Numbered from the stretch's first letter, positions 8,808-17,678 are shown. The stretch: 64,000 nucleotides of DNA from JASGDN01 sp049841275 (GCA_049841275.1 JASGDN010000090.1:1-64000), one strand, 5' to 3'. The notes: generated by a model not told the origin, from the sequence alone. Numbers and translations: made by a program.

Positions 8808-9236
8808 CTCATGCCTCCACCCCGCACCCCGGAACATTCGTATGCAATGCCTCGGTCAGCATAGTCGAATTGCACACTGTCGAAGCCGCCATCGCAAACC
8901 ATGCGTGCCGGTCAACATGTCGTGCCATTCGCGCGAATCCGGAAGCGATGCGATCTTCTCATGCGAGCGACTGTGCGCGATACTGCTGCCAGGGGTCTCT
9001 GAAACGACAACTGAGCGACAAAATCAGGGGATTATCCGCCGTTGCAGCCCGCCGTGAGACGGGCTGAGGATTGAAACTGGCGGCACAGTGGGAATGACTG
9101 ATCCTGACGATGTGCGTTGCAGCCCGTCTCGCGATGGAGCGAACGTCCGTGCTATCCTGAGCGCCTGACCGATCCTTGACCCTGAGTCACAGATCGTTCG
9201 CGGCGCCGTCACGACCACGCTCACAGGAACTCACCC
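8808..9236. other. Intergenic region with a CRISPR remnant
   Basis: The first 230 bases hold no recognisable gene. From 9041 there is a single CRISPR-type repeat with one spacer (separate entry). The last bases contain the AGGAAC ribosome-binding site of the next gene. Confidence 0.5.
9041..9152 (+). CRISPR. Orphan CRISPR mini-array: repeat, one spacer, degenerate repeat
   Basis: A 37-base unit at 9041-9077 starts GTTGCAGCCC and ends GGATTGAAAC, the form typical of many type I and III repeats. It has an internal GCCCG/CGGGC inverted pair. A 38-base unique segment (9078-9115) follows, then a second unit at 9116-9152 that repeats the first 11 bases exactly but only about 21 of 37 overall, as expected for a decayed terminal repeat. 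No further repeat lies one unit upstream and no cas gene is in the window. Confidence 0.65.
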
Positions 9237-9683
9237 ATGCTCGCCGATGCCGTGGTCGCTGTCGTGGACGACGACCACCTTCCCGCCATCCTGCCTCTCA
9301 TTCACCGCAACGGCCTCGGCCACGTCGCCCGCGTCATGAAGCGCGAGCGCGGAGACCTCCGCACCCAACTCCGCCGTGCCGGCGTACCCGTCGAGCAGAG
9401 TCCAGCGGCGCTCGACGCCGCCGGACGCATCCTGCTCGTCACCGCCGCCGCCCGCAGCCAGCCAACCGCCGAACTTCTCCTCCGCAACCACGCCATCGCG
9501 GTCTGGATCGTCACCCGGCAGGGGTTCTGGCGCGACATCGACGACCGCGCCCATCTCATCGCGCCGACACCGGACCTCGCGCCATCGGCGGCGATCGGTC
9601 CGGATATCCGCCTCCCGGACGCAATCCCCACGCAACCCGCCATCTCGCTCACCGAGGATGCTCCAGGCAACGATCCGGCCTGA
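9237..9683 (+). CDS. Hypothetical protein
   Basis: A 148-residue protein preceded by an AGGAAC site and followed within 30 bases by a hairpin terminator. The N-terminal half alternates strands and helices (VVAVVDDDHLPAILPLIHRN) and the middle has RILLVTAAARSQPTAELLLR, giving an overall alpha/beta impression. No signal peptide or membrane helix is visible and no family is recognised. The opposite strand also has an open frame over this stretch, but it lacks a good start site. Confidence 0.5.
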   Translation: MLADAVVAVVDDDHLPAILPLIHRNGLGHVARVMKRERGDLRTQLRRAGVPVEQSPAALDAAGRILLVTAAARSQPTAELLLRNHAIAVWIVTRQGFWRDIDDRAHLIAPTPDLAPSAAIGPDIRLPDAIPTQPAISLTEDAPGNDPA

Positions 9684-9712
9684 CACACATATCCTCGTCA
9701 TCACACGCACGA

Positions 9713-9747
9713 AACGGCGGCCCTCCTTCCATACGGGGACCGCCGTT
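9713..9747. terminator. Bidirectional hairpin between convergent genes
   Basis: AACGGCGG pairs with CCGCCGTT, extended by a CC/GG pair beyond one mismatch. It lies between the plus-strand hypothetical gene and the minus-strand hsp20. Confidence 0.6.
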
Positions 9748-9774
9748 CCTCGTCCGCTGGCTTCAGCGTGGCGC

Positions 9775-10326
9775 TCAGGCGTCCGGCGAAAGGCCGATCA
9801 CGTCCGAGAGACCGGCATCCAGGGGCGCGGGAATCGCCGCTTCGCCACGGACAGGAATCCGCACCACCGTCGAATGCCGCACCTTCGGCAGCGTCACGAC
9901 CAGCACGCCGTCGCGGACGGTTGCACCCACTCCCGAAGGATCGACCGGCAACGGCAGGCTCACCGTACGGTCGAAACGCCCAACCGGACGCTCCCGCACC
10001 AGCCACCGGTAGTCGCTCTCTTCGGTCACGAACGTCGTCTCCGCCGTTCGGCCCTCGCCGGCGATCCGCACCGACTCCCCCAGCACCGTGATGTCGAGCG
10101 CCTCGGGCTCGATCCCCGGCACCGATGCATGGATCTCGAAAGCCTCGGGCGTCTCCAGCACATCGAGCGCCAGCAGGCGGGACGCGCTGGCTTCGGGAAC
10201 ACCCCGCACGGAAACCTGCGCGAATGCACCGTCCGGGATCGCGGCCAAGGCCTCAGAAAGACGCGCCATGTCCGGCGCATCCGGGGAAAACGAGGCGAAA
10301 TCGGCGGTAGGAAGGGAATCCGTCAT
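9775..10326 (-). CDS. Hsp20/alpha-crystallin family small heat-shock protein
   Basis: A 183-residue ATP-independent holdase chaperone. The alpha-crystallin domain is recognisable from LDVLETPEAFEIHASVPGIE through ITVLGESVRIAGEG to the GVLVVTLPKV strand. The RPVGRFDRTVSLPLPVD segment is the conserved pre-strand region, and GVLVVTLPK is the A-x-x-x-n-GxL-like signature. The N-terminal arm is longer than usual and hydrophobic. The ATG at 10326 has a GAGGAGTGA site; the extended frame to 10422 overlaps the operator and is rejected. Transcription is probably controlled by HrcA through the CIRCE element at 10410-10436. Confidence 0.88.
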   Translation of the reverse strand: MTDSLPTADFASFSPDAPDMARLSEALAAIPDGAFAQVSVRGVPEASASRLLALDVLETPEAFEIHASVPGIEPEALDITVLGESVRIAGEGRTAETTFVTEESDYRWLVRERPVGRFDRTVSLPLPVDPSGVGATVRDGVLVVTLPKVRHSTVVRIPVRGEAAIPAPLDAGLSDVIGLSPDA

Positions 10327-10409
10327 GGCGGAACGTTCACTCCTCGGCACACACGAGCACACAAGCGACAGAACGATGATAGACAGGGAGCTTGCACGCG
10401 AACCACATG

Positions 10410-10436
10410 CTGGCACTCTCACTATCAGAGTGCCAG
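10410..10436 (-). promoter_or_regulatory. CIRCE element (HrcA operator) upstream of hsp20
   Basis: The sequence is CTGGCACTC, a 9-base spacer, GAGTGCCAG: a perfect 9-bp inverted repeat. The established CIRCE consensus is TTAGCACTC-N9-GAGTGCTAA; the GCACTC/GAGTGC core and the spacer length match exactly. It lies 84 bases upstream of the hsp20 start codon, the position expected for a HrcA-repressed promoter. Confidence 0.85.
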
Positions 10437-10624
10437 CAACTCCAGTCTAGCATTCCGTTCCAGCCCGCGATACCACCCGAATGCACAGGAGACGCCAAGC
10501 CCGGCAGGAATGCCCCACGGTGCGCCCCTGTCCGCACACCCCGCCGACCTGCTAGCATCCACCGCAGACAGGCGCGCGGTCGCCGCTCCCAGACGCACCG
10601 CGCCTTCGCCCGATCCTTCGAAAC

Positions 10625-11449
10625 GTGGTGCCCGTGCCGATCTCGCAATCCATCGCCACCATCTGGTCCCAGATCATCCACGCGAGCCATCTGCTCCGCG
10701 AACGCGCGGTCCAGCGCAATGTCCTCGCCGGCTTTGTCGTGCTCGCCGCCGCGATCCTGCTCGCGCCCAGCGGCGATGTCACCGGCTGGGACTGGCTCCG
10801 CCTGCTGCTCATGGGCGTCCTCGCGATGCTCTCCATCCTCACCATGGCGGCATCGCGCCACCTCCGCATCCGCCTGGAGACCCGCCAAGCCCGCATCGTC
10901 GGCGCAAGCATCCTCTTCGTGCTCGCCCTCATCGTCGGCCTCACCTTCGGACTCGGCAGCGCCGCCATCTTCTCCCTTGGGTTCTCGCTGGTGACCGTGC
11001 AAGCACTGAACCTGCGACGTGGGCAGTCTCCGTGGATGCTCGTCGGTCTGCTCGTCCTGCTGATTCCCTTCTGGGTGTGGACCGCACTCGGCGCGTGGAC
11101 GGGCGGACTGCTCCTGCTTCTCCCCATTGCCGCGCTGGCCCTGATCGGCGACGAACACATGCGTCAGGCCTCCACGCCGAAGCCGGAATCCGGCGACCCG
11201 CTCTCCTGGCGCGCGCATCGCCTCGCCAGCTGGATCGCCATCCTCCTCGCTGCCGCACTCACCCTGATCGTGGCCCTCGCAACGAGCATCCCCGATACCT
11301 GGGTCGCCATCGGCGCGCTCGGCGCCATTGGGTTCATTGCGCTGGAGATCGGCTATCCCCGCGCCGACAACGCCCCGCGTGACTACAGCGTGCTCTTCGC
11401 CGATCTCGCTTTCGTCTGGATCGCCTTCTGCTGGCTGGTGAGCCTGTAA
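10625..11449 (+). CDS. Multi-pass membrane protein of unknown function
   Basis: A 274-residue protein with about eight hydrophobic segments (near residues 30-46, 57-75, 88-127 as two, 134-174 as two, 200-240 as two and 252-274). A short hydrophilic loop with EHMRQASTPKPESGDP separates the two halves. No transporter signature is recognised. The start is uncertain: GTG at 10625, 10628 or 10634 are all possible and no strong ribosome-binding site is present. Its stop is 2 bases from the xylulokinase start, so the two genes are very likely cotranscribed and translationally coupled. Confidence 0.65.
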   Translation: MVPVPISQSIATIWSQIIHASHLLRERAVQRNVLAGFVVLAAAILLAPSGDVTGWDWLRLLLMGVLAMLSILTMAASRHLRIRLETRQARIVGASILFVLALIVGLTFGLGSAAIFSLGFSLVTVQALNLRRGQSPWMLVGLLVLLIPFWVWTALGAWTGGLLLLLPIAALALIGDEHMRQASTPKPESGDPLSWRAHRLASWIAILLAAALTLIVALATSIPDTWVAIGALGAIGFIALEIGYPRADNAPRDYSVLFADLAFVWIAFCWLVSL

Positions 11450-11451
11450 GC

Positions 11452-12954
11452 ATGTCAACCTCCTCCGGCACGCACGATGCCGTGCTCGCGATCGACCTCG
11501 GAACCTCGTCGGTCAAGGCGTTGCTGCTCTCCCCGCATGGCGAAGTCCTCGCCATCGGCAAAGGGATGCACGCGACGCACCGGTCGCATCCCGGCTGGAA
11601 CGAGCAGGACCCCGCCGACTGGTGGAGCGGCGTCTGCACTGCCGTCCGCGAGGCACTGGTGCAGGCCCCGGACCATACGATCGCCGCGATCGGCCTCACC
11701 GGCCAGATGCACGGCACCGTCGCGCTCGACGATGCCGGAGAGCCGATCCGCCCGGCGATCATCTGGTCCGACCGCCGGAGCGAATCGGAACGAGAGGCTA
11801 TCGCGCAGGAGGTCGGCGACGAGCTCGCCCGTCGCATCGGCGGCCCGCTCGGGGTCGGCTACCTCGCGACGACCGCTCGCTGGCTGCACGACCGCGAGCC
11901 GGAGACGGCCTCCCGCATCGCATCGCTCCTCCTGCCGAAGGATGCGCTCGCCCTCCGTCTCACCGGCGAACGGGTGACCGAGCCGAGTGACGCGATCAGC
12001 ACCGGCCTCCTGAACGCCGAATCGTGGATGTGGGATGCGACGATGCTGGCCGCCGCCGGCGTCGATCCCGCCTGGCTACCTGCCGTCATCCCCTCGGGCT
12101 CCATCGTTGGACACCTGCTCCCCAGCCGCGCGGCGGATCTCGGCCTCGACGCAGGCATCCCGGTCGTGCTGGCTGGCGGTGATGCTCCCTGTGCGGCGTT
12201 CGGTGCGGGCGTCACGTCCGGCGACGAGGCGATGGTCGTCCTCAGTTCTGGCGCACAGGTGATTCTGCCCACGCCAGGATTTGTGCCGGATGCCGCCGGA
12301 CGCTGGCACATCTTCCCGAGTGCGGTCGGCGCGCATGCGAACGGCGAGCAGCGAAACTGCGTCTGCGCGACCGGAAACGCCGGGATCGCCCTCGAATGGC
12401 TTGCCCGGAACACCGACGCGCCGGTTGCGACGTTGCTCGACGAGGCATCGACCGTCGCGCCCGGTGCGGAAGGCGTGCTCTTCGTTCCGTCGCTCACGGG
12501 ACAACGCACGCCCGTGCTCGACGCACTGGCGAAGGGCGCCTTCTTCGGTCTTGCCGACCGCCACGAACGGGAGCATCTCGCACGGGCCGTCGCGGAAGGC
12601 GTCATCCTCGCCTGCCGCCAGGCACTCGACACGATCGCCCCCGGCAACGCGCGTCCCGCCCGTATCCGGTTGGGGGGAGGACCGTCCCAGCATCCGCTGA
12701 TGCGCCAGCTCGTCGCGGATATCCTCGGACTTCCCGTACTGCCGATGGCATCGCCCGACCTGACGGCGATCGGCGCGGCGAGAAGCGCGGCGCTGGCGAT
12801 TGGGTGGCCCGATCCACACGTCGCACCCAACGACGATGCGGCCACCATCCGTCCCGATCCGGAGGCGGCAGCCGGGTATGAGCGCCTTCTGGCCATCTTT
12901 CTCGACGCGCAGGAAGCGAACCGGACCATCGCGCATCGGCTGCAAGAGCAGTAG
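11452..12954 (+). CDS. xylB: Xylulokinase
   Basis: A 500-residue FGGY-family carbohydrate kinase that phosphorylates D-xylulose to xylulose 5-phosphate using ATP. The first phosphate motif is AIDLGTSSVKALLL. The GQMHG box at residues 84-88 is characteristic of xylulokinases within the FGGY family, as is IIWSDRRS. The C-terminal adenosine-binding region is RIRLGGGPSQHPLMRQLVAD. The length is normal for the family. It directly follows the membrane protein gene (2-base gap); no xylose isomerase is nearby. Confidence 0.9.
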   Translation: MSTSSGTHDAVLAIDLGTSSVKALLLSPHGEVLAIGKGMHATHRSHPGWNEQDPADWWSGVCTAVREALVQAPDHTIAAIGLTGQMHGTVALDDAGEPIRPAIIWSDRRSESEREAIAQEVGDELARRIGGPLGVGYLATTARWLHDREPETASRIASLLLPKDALALRLTGERVTEPSDAISTGLLNAESWMWDATMLAAAGVDPAWLPAVIPSGSIVGHLLPSRAADLGLDAGIPVVLAGGDAPCAAFGAGVTSGDEAMVVLSSGAQVILPTPGFVPDAAGRWHIFPSAVGAHANGEQRNCVCATGNAGIALEWLARNTDAPVATLLDEASTVAPGAEGVLFVPSLTGQRTPVLDALAKGAFFGLADRHEREHLARAVAEGVILACRQALDTIAPGNARPARIRLGGGPSQHPLMRQLVADILGLPVLPMASPDLTAIGAARSAALAIGWPDPHVAPNDDAATIRPDPEAAAGYERLLAIFLDAQEANRTIAHRLQEQ

Positions 12955-12968
12955 GCATCTGGGTCGTT

Positions 12969-13934
12969 CTACCATTCTCCAAGGGCAAGGACGCGACGCC
13001 AGCGTTCCATCCGGATCACCGCGTCTCCGAGAAACGCCTCGACAGCCTCCGCCCCCTTCGAACCCACGCGATACGCCAGATCGATCCCGATTCCCTGATA
13101 GTCCAATGCCGCCGCCAGGTATCGCGAGGCCTCCACATTCCGGTCGTGTAGCGGTCGCACCGTACGATATCCCGCGATGAAGGCGTCCTGCCGCTCCTGC
13201 ATCGCGGGGTCGAGTGCCATCCATCCTTGTAGATCCATCGCCCGCCATCCTGGCCCACCGGAGTCGAAGTCGTACCAGACGAATTCGCCATCGTGGGTGA
13301 TGTGCAGGTTGTCGAACGTGAGGTCGCCGTGACACGGCCCCCAATCGAGCCCATCTACCGCTGATCTCGGAAGTCGCCTCCCGAGCTCCTGTCCAAACCG
13401 ATCCAACCACCTGCCAGGCTCCCCACCACGACCAGCCTCGCGTATCGCGCGCCGAGCCCTCTCGACCAGCGTCACCCGATCGAGCGGTCGACGCTCATTG
13501 AGCGAGGTGAAGTCGTCACTGGCAGCATGGAGCGCGGCCGTCACTGCCCCCTCGCGATAGTAGAGATCCGTAGAGAACGGTGGTACCGCAGGCGCACCGG
13601 ATGCAAAGGTAAAGAGAACGGTTTGAAAAAACGGGCGGTCGAGACTGTAATAGTGTTGGACCGTCCGCCCCCTGTTGTCCGGAAGCGCCCGCACAACGTT
13701 GATTCCACGATCCGCGAGATGGCTCAAGAGTTCGAGTTCGTAGCGAATTTCCGGCGTGGTGCGCCATTTCGTACCATAGATCTTATAGGCATAGAGATCA
13801 TTCCCTTCCTTGACGCGAAAGACCTCATTGGTATGGGCACGGATCAGCGTAACCTCGGGATGTTTCAGGAACGGGAAGTGCCACGGCAATGTGATAGCCA
13901 AGACTTGCTCCTGATTCGTCCGCTCCTTGCCCAT
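12969..13934 (-). CDS. Phosphotransferase (APH / homoserine kinase-like) family protein
   Basis: A 321-residue kinase-fold protein. The catalytic loop is CHGDLTFDNLH with the catalytic Asp and the metal-binding Asn, followed by the YDFDSGG metal motif. The N-lobe has a plausible ATP-binding Lys in DLYAYKIYG. The RIGDL-like C-terminal region is helical. The ATG at 13934 is chosen because GAGG stands 6 bases upstream; the frame extends to 14033 without family-like sequence. It is convergent with xylB, 14 bases away. It is only distantly like the phosphotransferase at 7779-8807. Substrate unknown. Confidence 0.78.
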   Translation of the reverse strand: MGKERTNQEQVLAITLPWHFPFLKHPEVTLIRAHTNEVFRVKEGNDLYAYKIYGTKWRTTPEIRYELELLSHLADRGINVVRALPDNRGRTVQHYYSLDRPFFQTVLFTFASGAPAVPPFSTDLYYREGAVTAALHAASDDFTSLNERRPLDRVTLVERARRAIREAGRGGEPGRWLDRFGQELGRRLPRSAVDGLDWGPCHGDLTFDNLHITHDGEFVWYDFDSGGPGWRAMDLQGWMALDPAMQERQDAFIAGYRTVRPLHDRNVEASRYLAAALDYQGIGIDLAYRVGSKGAEAVEAFLGDAVIRMERWRRVLALGEW

Positions 13935-14059
13935 CTGAACCTCGTTTCGAACCTCCACCCACTGGAATCGTGGTTCCACCACTACAATCATTCCACCATA
14001 CCATCGCGGATGCCCCAACTCTCTGCGACTCAACCCGCCAGACCCCGAAAGGATGCCTC

Positions 14060-15160
14060 GTGCCCAGAAACACTCCGGACTGCACCCCCTACCCGCTCAA
14101 GCTGATCACCCCGACGCGGGCCTATGGGTTCGGCGAACGACTCATCCCTCAGATCCTGAAGAAGGGTGGTCTCCCGGAGGACGGCATCATCGCCGAGACA
14201 TGGGAGTACAGCGACGAGAAGTCGTCACCGGCCACGATCGTCAACGGCGCGCTGGCCGGGACCACGCTGAACGCACTGACCCGCTCGGCGCCGGAGTGGC
14301 TGGTCGGCGAGGGCTTCACCGGCGAGCGCTATCCACTCCTGGGCAAATTCCTCGACGCATCCCATGCCCTGCCGACGCACGTCCACGGCGATGATGCCTT
14401 CGCGACCGCCGTGCTGGGCGAACCGAACGGCAAGACCGAAGCGTGGCACATCATCTGGGTGAAAGACGAGGCGAATGCTTCCATTCTCGCTGGCGTGAAG
14501 CCGGGCGTGGCGCGCGACGAGATCCGGCAAGCGGCACTCGACCGGGACTACGACCGCGTGATGATCCGCCGGCAGATCGCGCCCGGCGATACCGTCTACG
14601 TCCCCGGCGGCACGCTGCACACCTTCGGTCCAGATACGCTCGTGTTCGAGATCCAGCAAACGTCCGATATCGGCGCCGACGTGATGCCGACCGACATCTA
14701 CGGCGAGCCGCTCGATGAGGTCGTCTGGCACCGGCGGATCGAGGAGACGCTCGCCCAGTTGCGGCTGGACCAGCGTCCCGTGCCGACCCATGGCCTGGCG
14801 CGGTTCGAAGGGCACAACCGGCGAACGGTCTGCACGGCGGGTCCGTACTTCGTGATGGAACGCTGGAAGATCACGCAGCCGTTGACACTCGCACTGCCGG
14901 AAGGCCGCGGCGCGGCGATCACGAATCTGGTGAACCCGGTCGGGCTCTCCTGGGTGGGCGGCGCGGAGACGCTGGCGCGGGCCGAATCGCGCGTACTGCC
15001 GGCGGCGCTGAAGCAGGTCACGCTCGTGGCGGACGGCATCGCCTACGTGCTTGTCTGCTACGTCCCGGACCTGCTGCGCGACGTGGTCGAGCCGCTGCGT
15101 GCGGCGGGCTATTCCGACGACGAGATCCGCACCCTCGGTGACCTCACAAGCGTGCTGTAG
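14060..15160 (+). CDS. manA: Class I mannose-6-phosphate isomerase
   Basis: A 366-residue cupin-fold zinc enzyme interconverting fructose 6-phosphate and mannose 6-phosphate. Metal and catalytic residues lie in LPTHVHGDDAFA and in GKTEAWHIIW; the second cupin region reads DTVYVPGGTLHTFGPDTLVFE with another metal-binding His. GTG at 14060 follows AAAGGA and is preferred to the long ORF start at 13970, which overlaps the divergent kinase gene. Its product feeds GDP-mannose synthesis, so it may supply the fucose pathway encoded at 29.9-31.9 kb, although it is not in that cluster. Confidence 0.85.
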   Translation: MPRNTPDCTPYPLKLITPTRAYGFGERLIPQILKKGGLPEDGIIAETWEYSDEKSSPATIVNGALAGTTLNALTRSAPEWLVGEGFTGERYPLLGKFLDASHALPTHVHGDDAFATAVLGEPNGKTEAWHIIWVKDEANASILAGVKPGVARDEIRQAALDRDYDRVMIRRQIAPGDTVYVPGGTLHTFGPDTLVFEIQQTSDIGADVMPTDIYGEPLDEVVWHRRIEETLAQLRLDQRPVPTHGLARFEGHNRRTVCTAGPYFVMERWKITQPLTLALPEGRGAAITNLVNPVGLSWVGGAETLARAESRVLPAALKQVTLVADGIAYVLVCYVPDLLRDVVEPLRAAGYSDDEIRTLGDLTSVL

Positions 15161-15235
15161 CGGTAACCGGGCCGCTATGAAGGCGCCCCCAGCGAATGAC
15201 CGATGCTCGGGATGCCTCTGCGCTCACTCCTGCAA

Positions 15236-15281
15236 CGAACGACAACCCCGTTGGCTGTCCGCCAACCGGGGTTGTCGTTCG
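15236..15281. terminator. Hairpin terminator between convergent genes
   Basis: CGAACGACAACCCC-GTTGGC pairs with 15261-15281 over 20 bp with one bulged base and a 5-base loop. It serves the isomerase gene and probably the opposite hydrolase gene. Confidence 0.8.
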
Positions 15282-15314
15282 CTATGCCACTCCGCACCCC
15301 TCAAAGGGATGCGA

Positions 15315-15890
15315 TCAGGAAGCGGCGGTGGCGGCCGGAACGCCGAAGTCGACATCCTCGGCCGCCACCGTTCCCGCCGTACGTCCCGGCGCAGCCTGGA
15401 CTCCCCAGTACAGGTTCGTGTGCGAGATCACCTTGTCCGGCGACGGCGCCCCCCACTCGGACAGGTCCTCCGTCGTGTGCGCGTCGCTGACGAGCACCGC
15501 GTCGTAGCCACGCGTGAACGCCCCGTGCAGCGTCGATCGCACGCAGGCGTCGGTCTGCGCGCCGGACACGACCAGCTTCCCGACGCCAAGGTTCGCCAGC
15601 ACATCCTCCAGGTCCGTCGCCTCGAAGGAATCGCCGTACTGCTTCTCAATATGTGGCTCATCCGTACGGTGATCGAGCTCCGGCACGATCTGCCAGGTCT
15701 CGGTTCCCTTCGGAAGTTCCTCGCTCTCGTGCTGCACCCAGACGACGGGTACGTCCGCGCCGCGCGCCTTCTCCACGAGCAAGGCGATGTTCCCTACGAC
15801 GGTGTCGCGGTTGTAGGCGGAATTCATGACGCCGTTCTGGACGTCGATCACGATCAGGGCGGTGTTCGGTCGCCGGTCGAGGGTGGTCAT
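15315..15890 (-). CDS. Isochorismatase-family cysteine hydrolase
   Basis: A 191-residue cytoplasmic hydrolase of the isochorismatase/nicotinamidase superfamily. The catalytic Asp is in ALIVIDVQNGV, and the nucleophile Cys is in GAQTDACVRSTLHGAFTRGY after the cis-peptide-type turn. The central EKQYGDSFEATDL segment is where the catalytic Lys is normally found. Enzymes of this group act on amides or vinyl ethers; the substrate is not assignable. A second, diverged member is at 45808-46470. The gene ends next to the shared terminator at 15236-15281. Confidence 0.87.
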   Translation of the reverse strand: MTTLDRRPNTALIVIDVQNGVMNSAYNRDTVVGNIALLVEKARGADVPVVWVQHESEELPKGTETWQIVPELDHRTDEPHIEKQYGDSFEATDLEDVLANLGVGKLVVSGAQTDACVRSTLHGAFTRGYDAVLVSDAHTTEDLSEWGAPSPDKVISHTNLYWGVQAAPGRTAGTVAAEDVDFGVPAATAAS

Positions 15891-16066
15891 GAGTGCTCCT
15901 CTGCTGGTTCGAGGTGGATAGGTGACGTACGTACATCGATCGCCACGCTTCAGAGGATAAGACCGAATGCGGACAGTTTCCTCCCGGCTTCACCCCGGAC
16001 TCCCGCGATGGCGTTCCGCATGCGAGGATGACGGCAGCGACCCGCCCTCGCCTAAGGAGTCTCCGC

Positions 16067-16966
16067 ATGAAGATCGGCTTCCAGCTCTCCCGCTTCGTCT
16101 ATCCCGGCGGCGATGCCGCCATCGGCCCCACCTTCGCCGAGATCGTCCAGGCCGCCGACGAAGGCGGCTTCCATTCCTTCTGGGTGATGGACCATTTCTT
16201 CGAGATCGCCAACAGCGGCGTCCCGGCCGACCCGATGCTGGAGGCCTACACCACGCTCGGTTTCGCGGCGGCCCACTCGAAGACGCTCAAGCTCGGCTCG
16301 CTCGTGACCGGCGTCACCTACCGCTACCCCGGCATCCTGCTCAAGACCGCGACCACACTCGATGTCCTCTCCGGCGGCCGCAGCTATTTCGGGGTCGGCG
16401 CCGCCTGGTTCGAGCAGGAGCATCTCGGGCTCGGCGTCCCCTTCCCACCCCTGAAGGAACGCTTCGAACTGCTGGAGGACACCCTCCAGCTCGCCCATCA
16501 GATGTGGTCGCCCGACAATGGATCGTTCGATGGCAAGCAGCTTCACCTCACGGAGACGCTCTGCGAACCGCAGCCGGTTGCGAAGCCCCATCCCCCGATC
16601 ATGATCGGCGGCAGCGGCGAGCAGAAGACCCTCCGCTTCGTCGCAAAATATGCCGATGCCTGCAATCTCTTCGGCGGTCCGCAGCTGGCGCACAAGCTGG
16701 ACGTCCTGAAACGCCATTGCGACGATCTCGGGCGCGATTACGCCGAGATCGAGAAGACCACCATGATCTTTGCCGGACGCTCCTTCGACGGCGCCCATCA
16801 GGACCGGCCCGCCACAGCCGTGCTCGACGAGATCCGCGAGCAGGCAGCGCTCGGCGTCGACCAGGTCATCATGAAGCTGCCGGCGCTGGAGGACGCGGAG
16901 ACGATGCGCCGCCTTGCCGAGGAGATCGTCGGCCCGGCCAGCGAGATCGCCGTCGCCGGGCGCTGA
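16067..16966 (+). CDS. LLM-class (luciferase-like) F420-dependent oxidoreductase
   Basis: A 299-residue TIM-barrel flavin enzyme. Diagnostic parts are the start MKIGFQLSRF, FHSFWVMDHFFEI, KTATTLDVLSGGRSYFGVGA and HPPIMIGGSGEQKTLRFVA, the pattern of probable F420-dependent members. The ATG at 16067 follows AAGGAG at 6 bases, so the frame upstream is not coding. The gene is followed by two VOC-fold genes on the same strand. Two F420-binding-type nitroreductase-like proteins lie at 21.9-22.9 kb, consistent with an organism that makes F420; FMN dependence remains possible. Confidence 0.85.
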   Translation: MKIGFQLSRFVYPGGDAAIGPTFAEIVQAADEGGFHSFWVMDHFFEIANSGVPADPMLEAYTTLGFAAAHSKTLKLGSLVTGVTYRYPGILLKTATTLDVLSGGRSYFGVGAAWFEQEHLGLGVPFPPLKERFELLEDTLQLAHQMWSPDNGSFDGKQLHLTETLCEPQPVAKPHPPIMIGGSGEQKTLRFVAKYADACNLFGGPQLAHKLDVLKRHCDDLGRDYAEIEKTTMIFAGRSFDGAHQDRPATAVLDEIREQAALGVDQVIMKLPALEDAETMRRLAEEIVGPASEIAVAGR

Positions 16967-17112
16967 ACGCATGGCGTATGCGGACACAATCCGACCCATT
17001 CGTGACGGAGAATATGTTCGACACACGCACGATGAACCCATCAGGGACAATCGGCGTTGTCCTCGTTGGGGGACAGCCCCTGACCGTCGCACACCTATCG
17101 ATGGAGCATGAT

Positions 17113-17526
17113 GTGAAATCCGGATTCAGCCATATCCAGTTCGTCGTCGATCCTGCCAACATCCCCTTCTATCGGGACATGTTCGCGATCCTCGGGTGGG
17201 CGCCGCTGCACGACAGTGAGGACTATCTCGGCGTCGCGGGCACGAACGGCGTAAGCCTCTGGTTCGGCGCCGGCCCGCACATGGATGTGGCGAACGACTA
17301 CGACGGGATCGGCGCAAACCATATCGCGCTTGCCGCCGAGTCGATTGCCGATGTCGACGCGTTTGCATCCTATCTCGCGGAGAAGGGTGTGCCGGCGCTC
17401 TTCGAGACGCCGCGCCACCGCCCGGATTTCGGGATGGGCGAAGGCCAGACGTACTACCAGGTGATGTTCACGTCTCCGGACAACATCCTCTGGGAGTTCG
17501 TCTACATCGGCCCGCACGAATCCTGA
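17113..17526 (+). CDS. VOC-family (glyoxalase/dioxygenase fold) protein
   Basis: A 137-residue vicinal-oxygen-chelate protein with paired beta-alpha-beta-beta-beta modules. It begins VKSGFSHIQFVVD and ends YYQVMFTSPDNILWEFVYIG, with the predicted metal-binding Glu in LWEFV and a His in NHIALAAESI. GTG at 17113 is favoured since GGAG stands 6 bases before it and the resulting N-terminus aligns residue by residue with the neighbouring paralogue (17679). Upstream ATGs at 17101 or earlier give a non-conserved extension. The reaction is unknown. Confidence 0.8.
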   Translation: MKSGFSHIQFVVDPANIPFYRDMFAILGWAPLHDSEDYLGVAGTNGVSLWFGAGPHMDVANDYDGIGANHIALAAESIADVDAFASYLAEKGVPALFETPRHRPDFGMGEGQTYYQVMFTSPDNILWEFVYIGPHES

Positions 17527-17678
17527 CCGGCCTCACACACCCCGGATTCCCGCGCCGTTACGGGCTTTTCTCCGATTTTGGCCGTCTGGATAGTGGCGCG
17601 AAATCCCCCATTTCTGGACTCTATGTCCCAACCGATACCCCAACACCATTCACAAATTCTGGACAGGGAGGTGTCCCG

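Noticed and set aside
9376..11382. Plus-strand 668-codon frame across hsp20 and the membrane protein gene
   Set aside because: It runs through hsp20 in antisense and through the CIRCE element; Arg/Pro/Ser-rich with no domain.
15967..16950. N-terminal part of the long frame that ends in the first VOC gene
   Set aside because: It is out of frame with the well-supported luciferase-like gene on the same strand; only the part from 17113 has VOC character.
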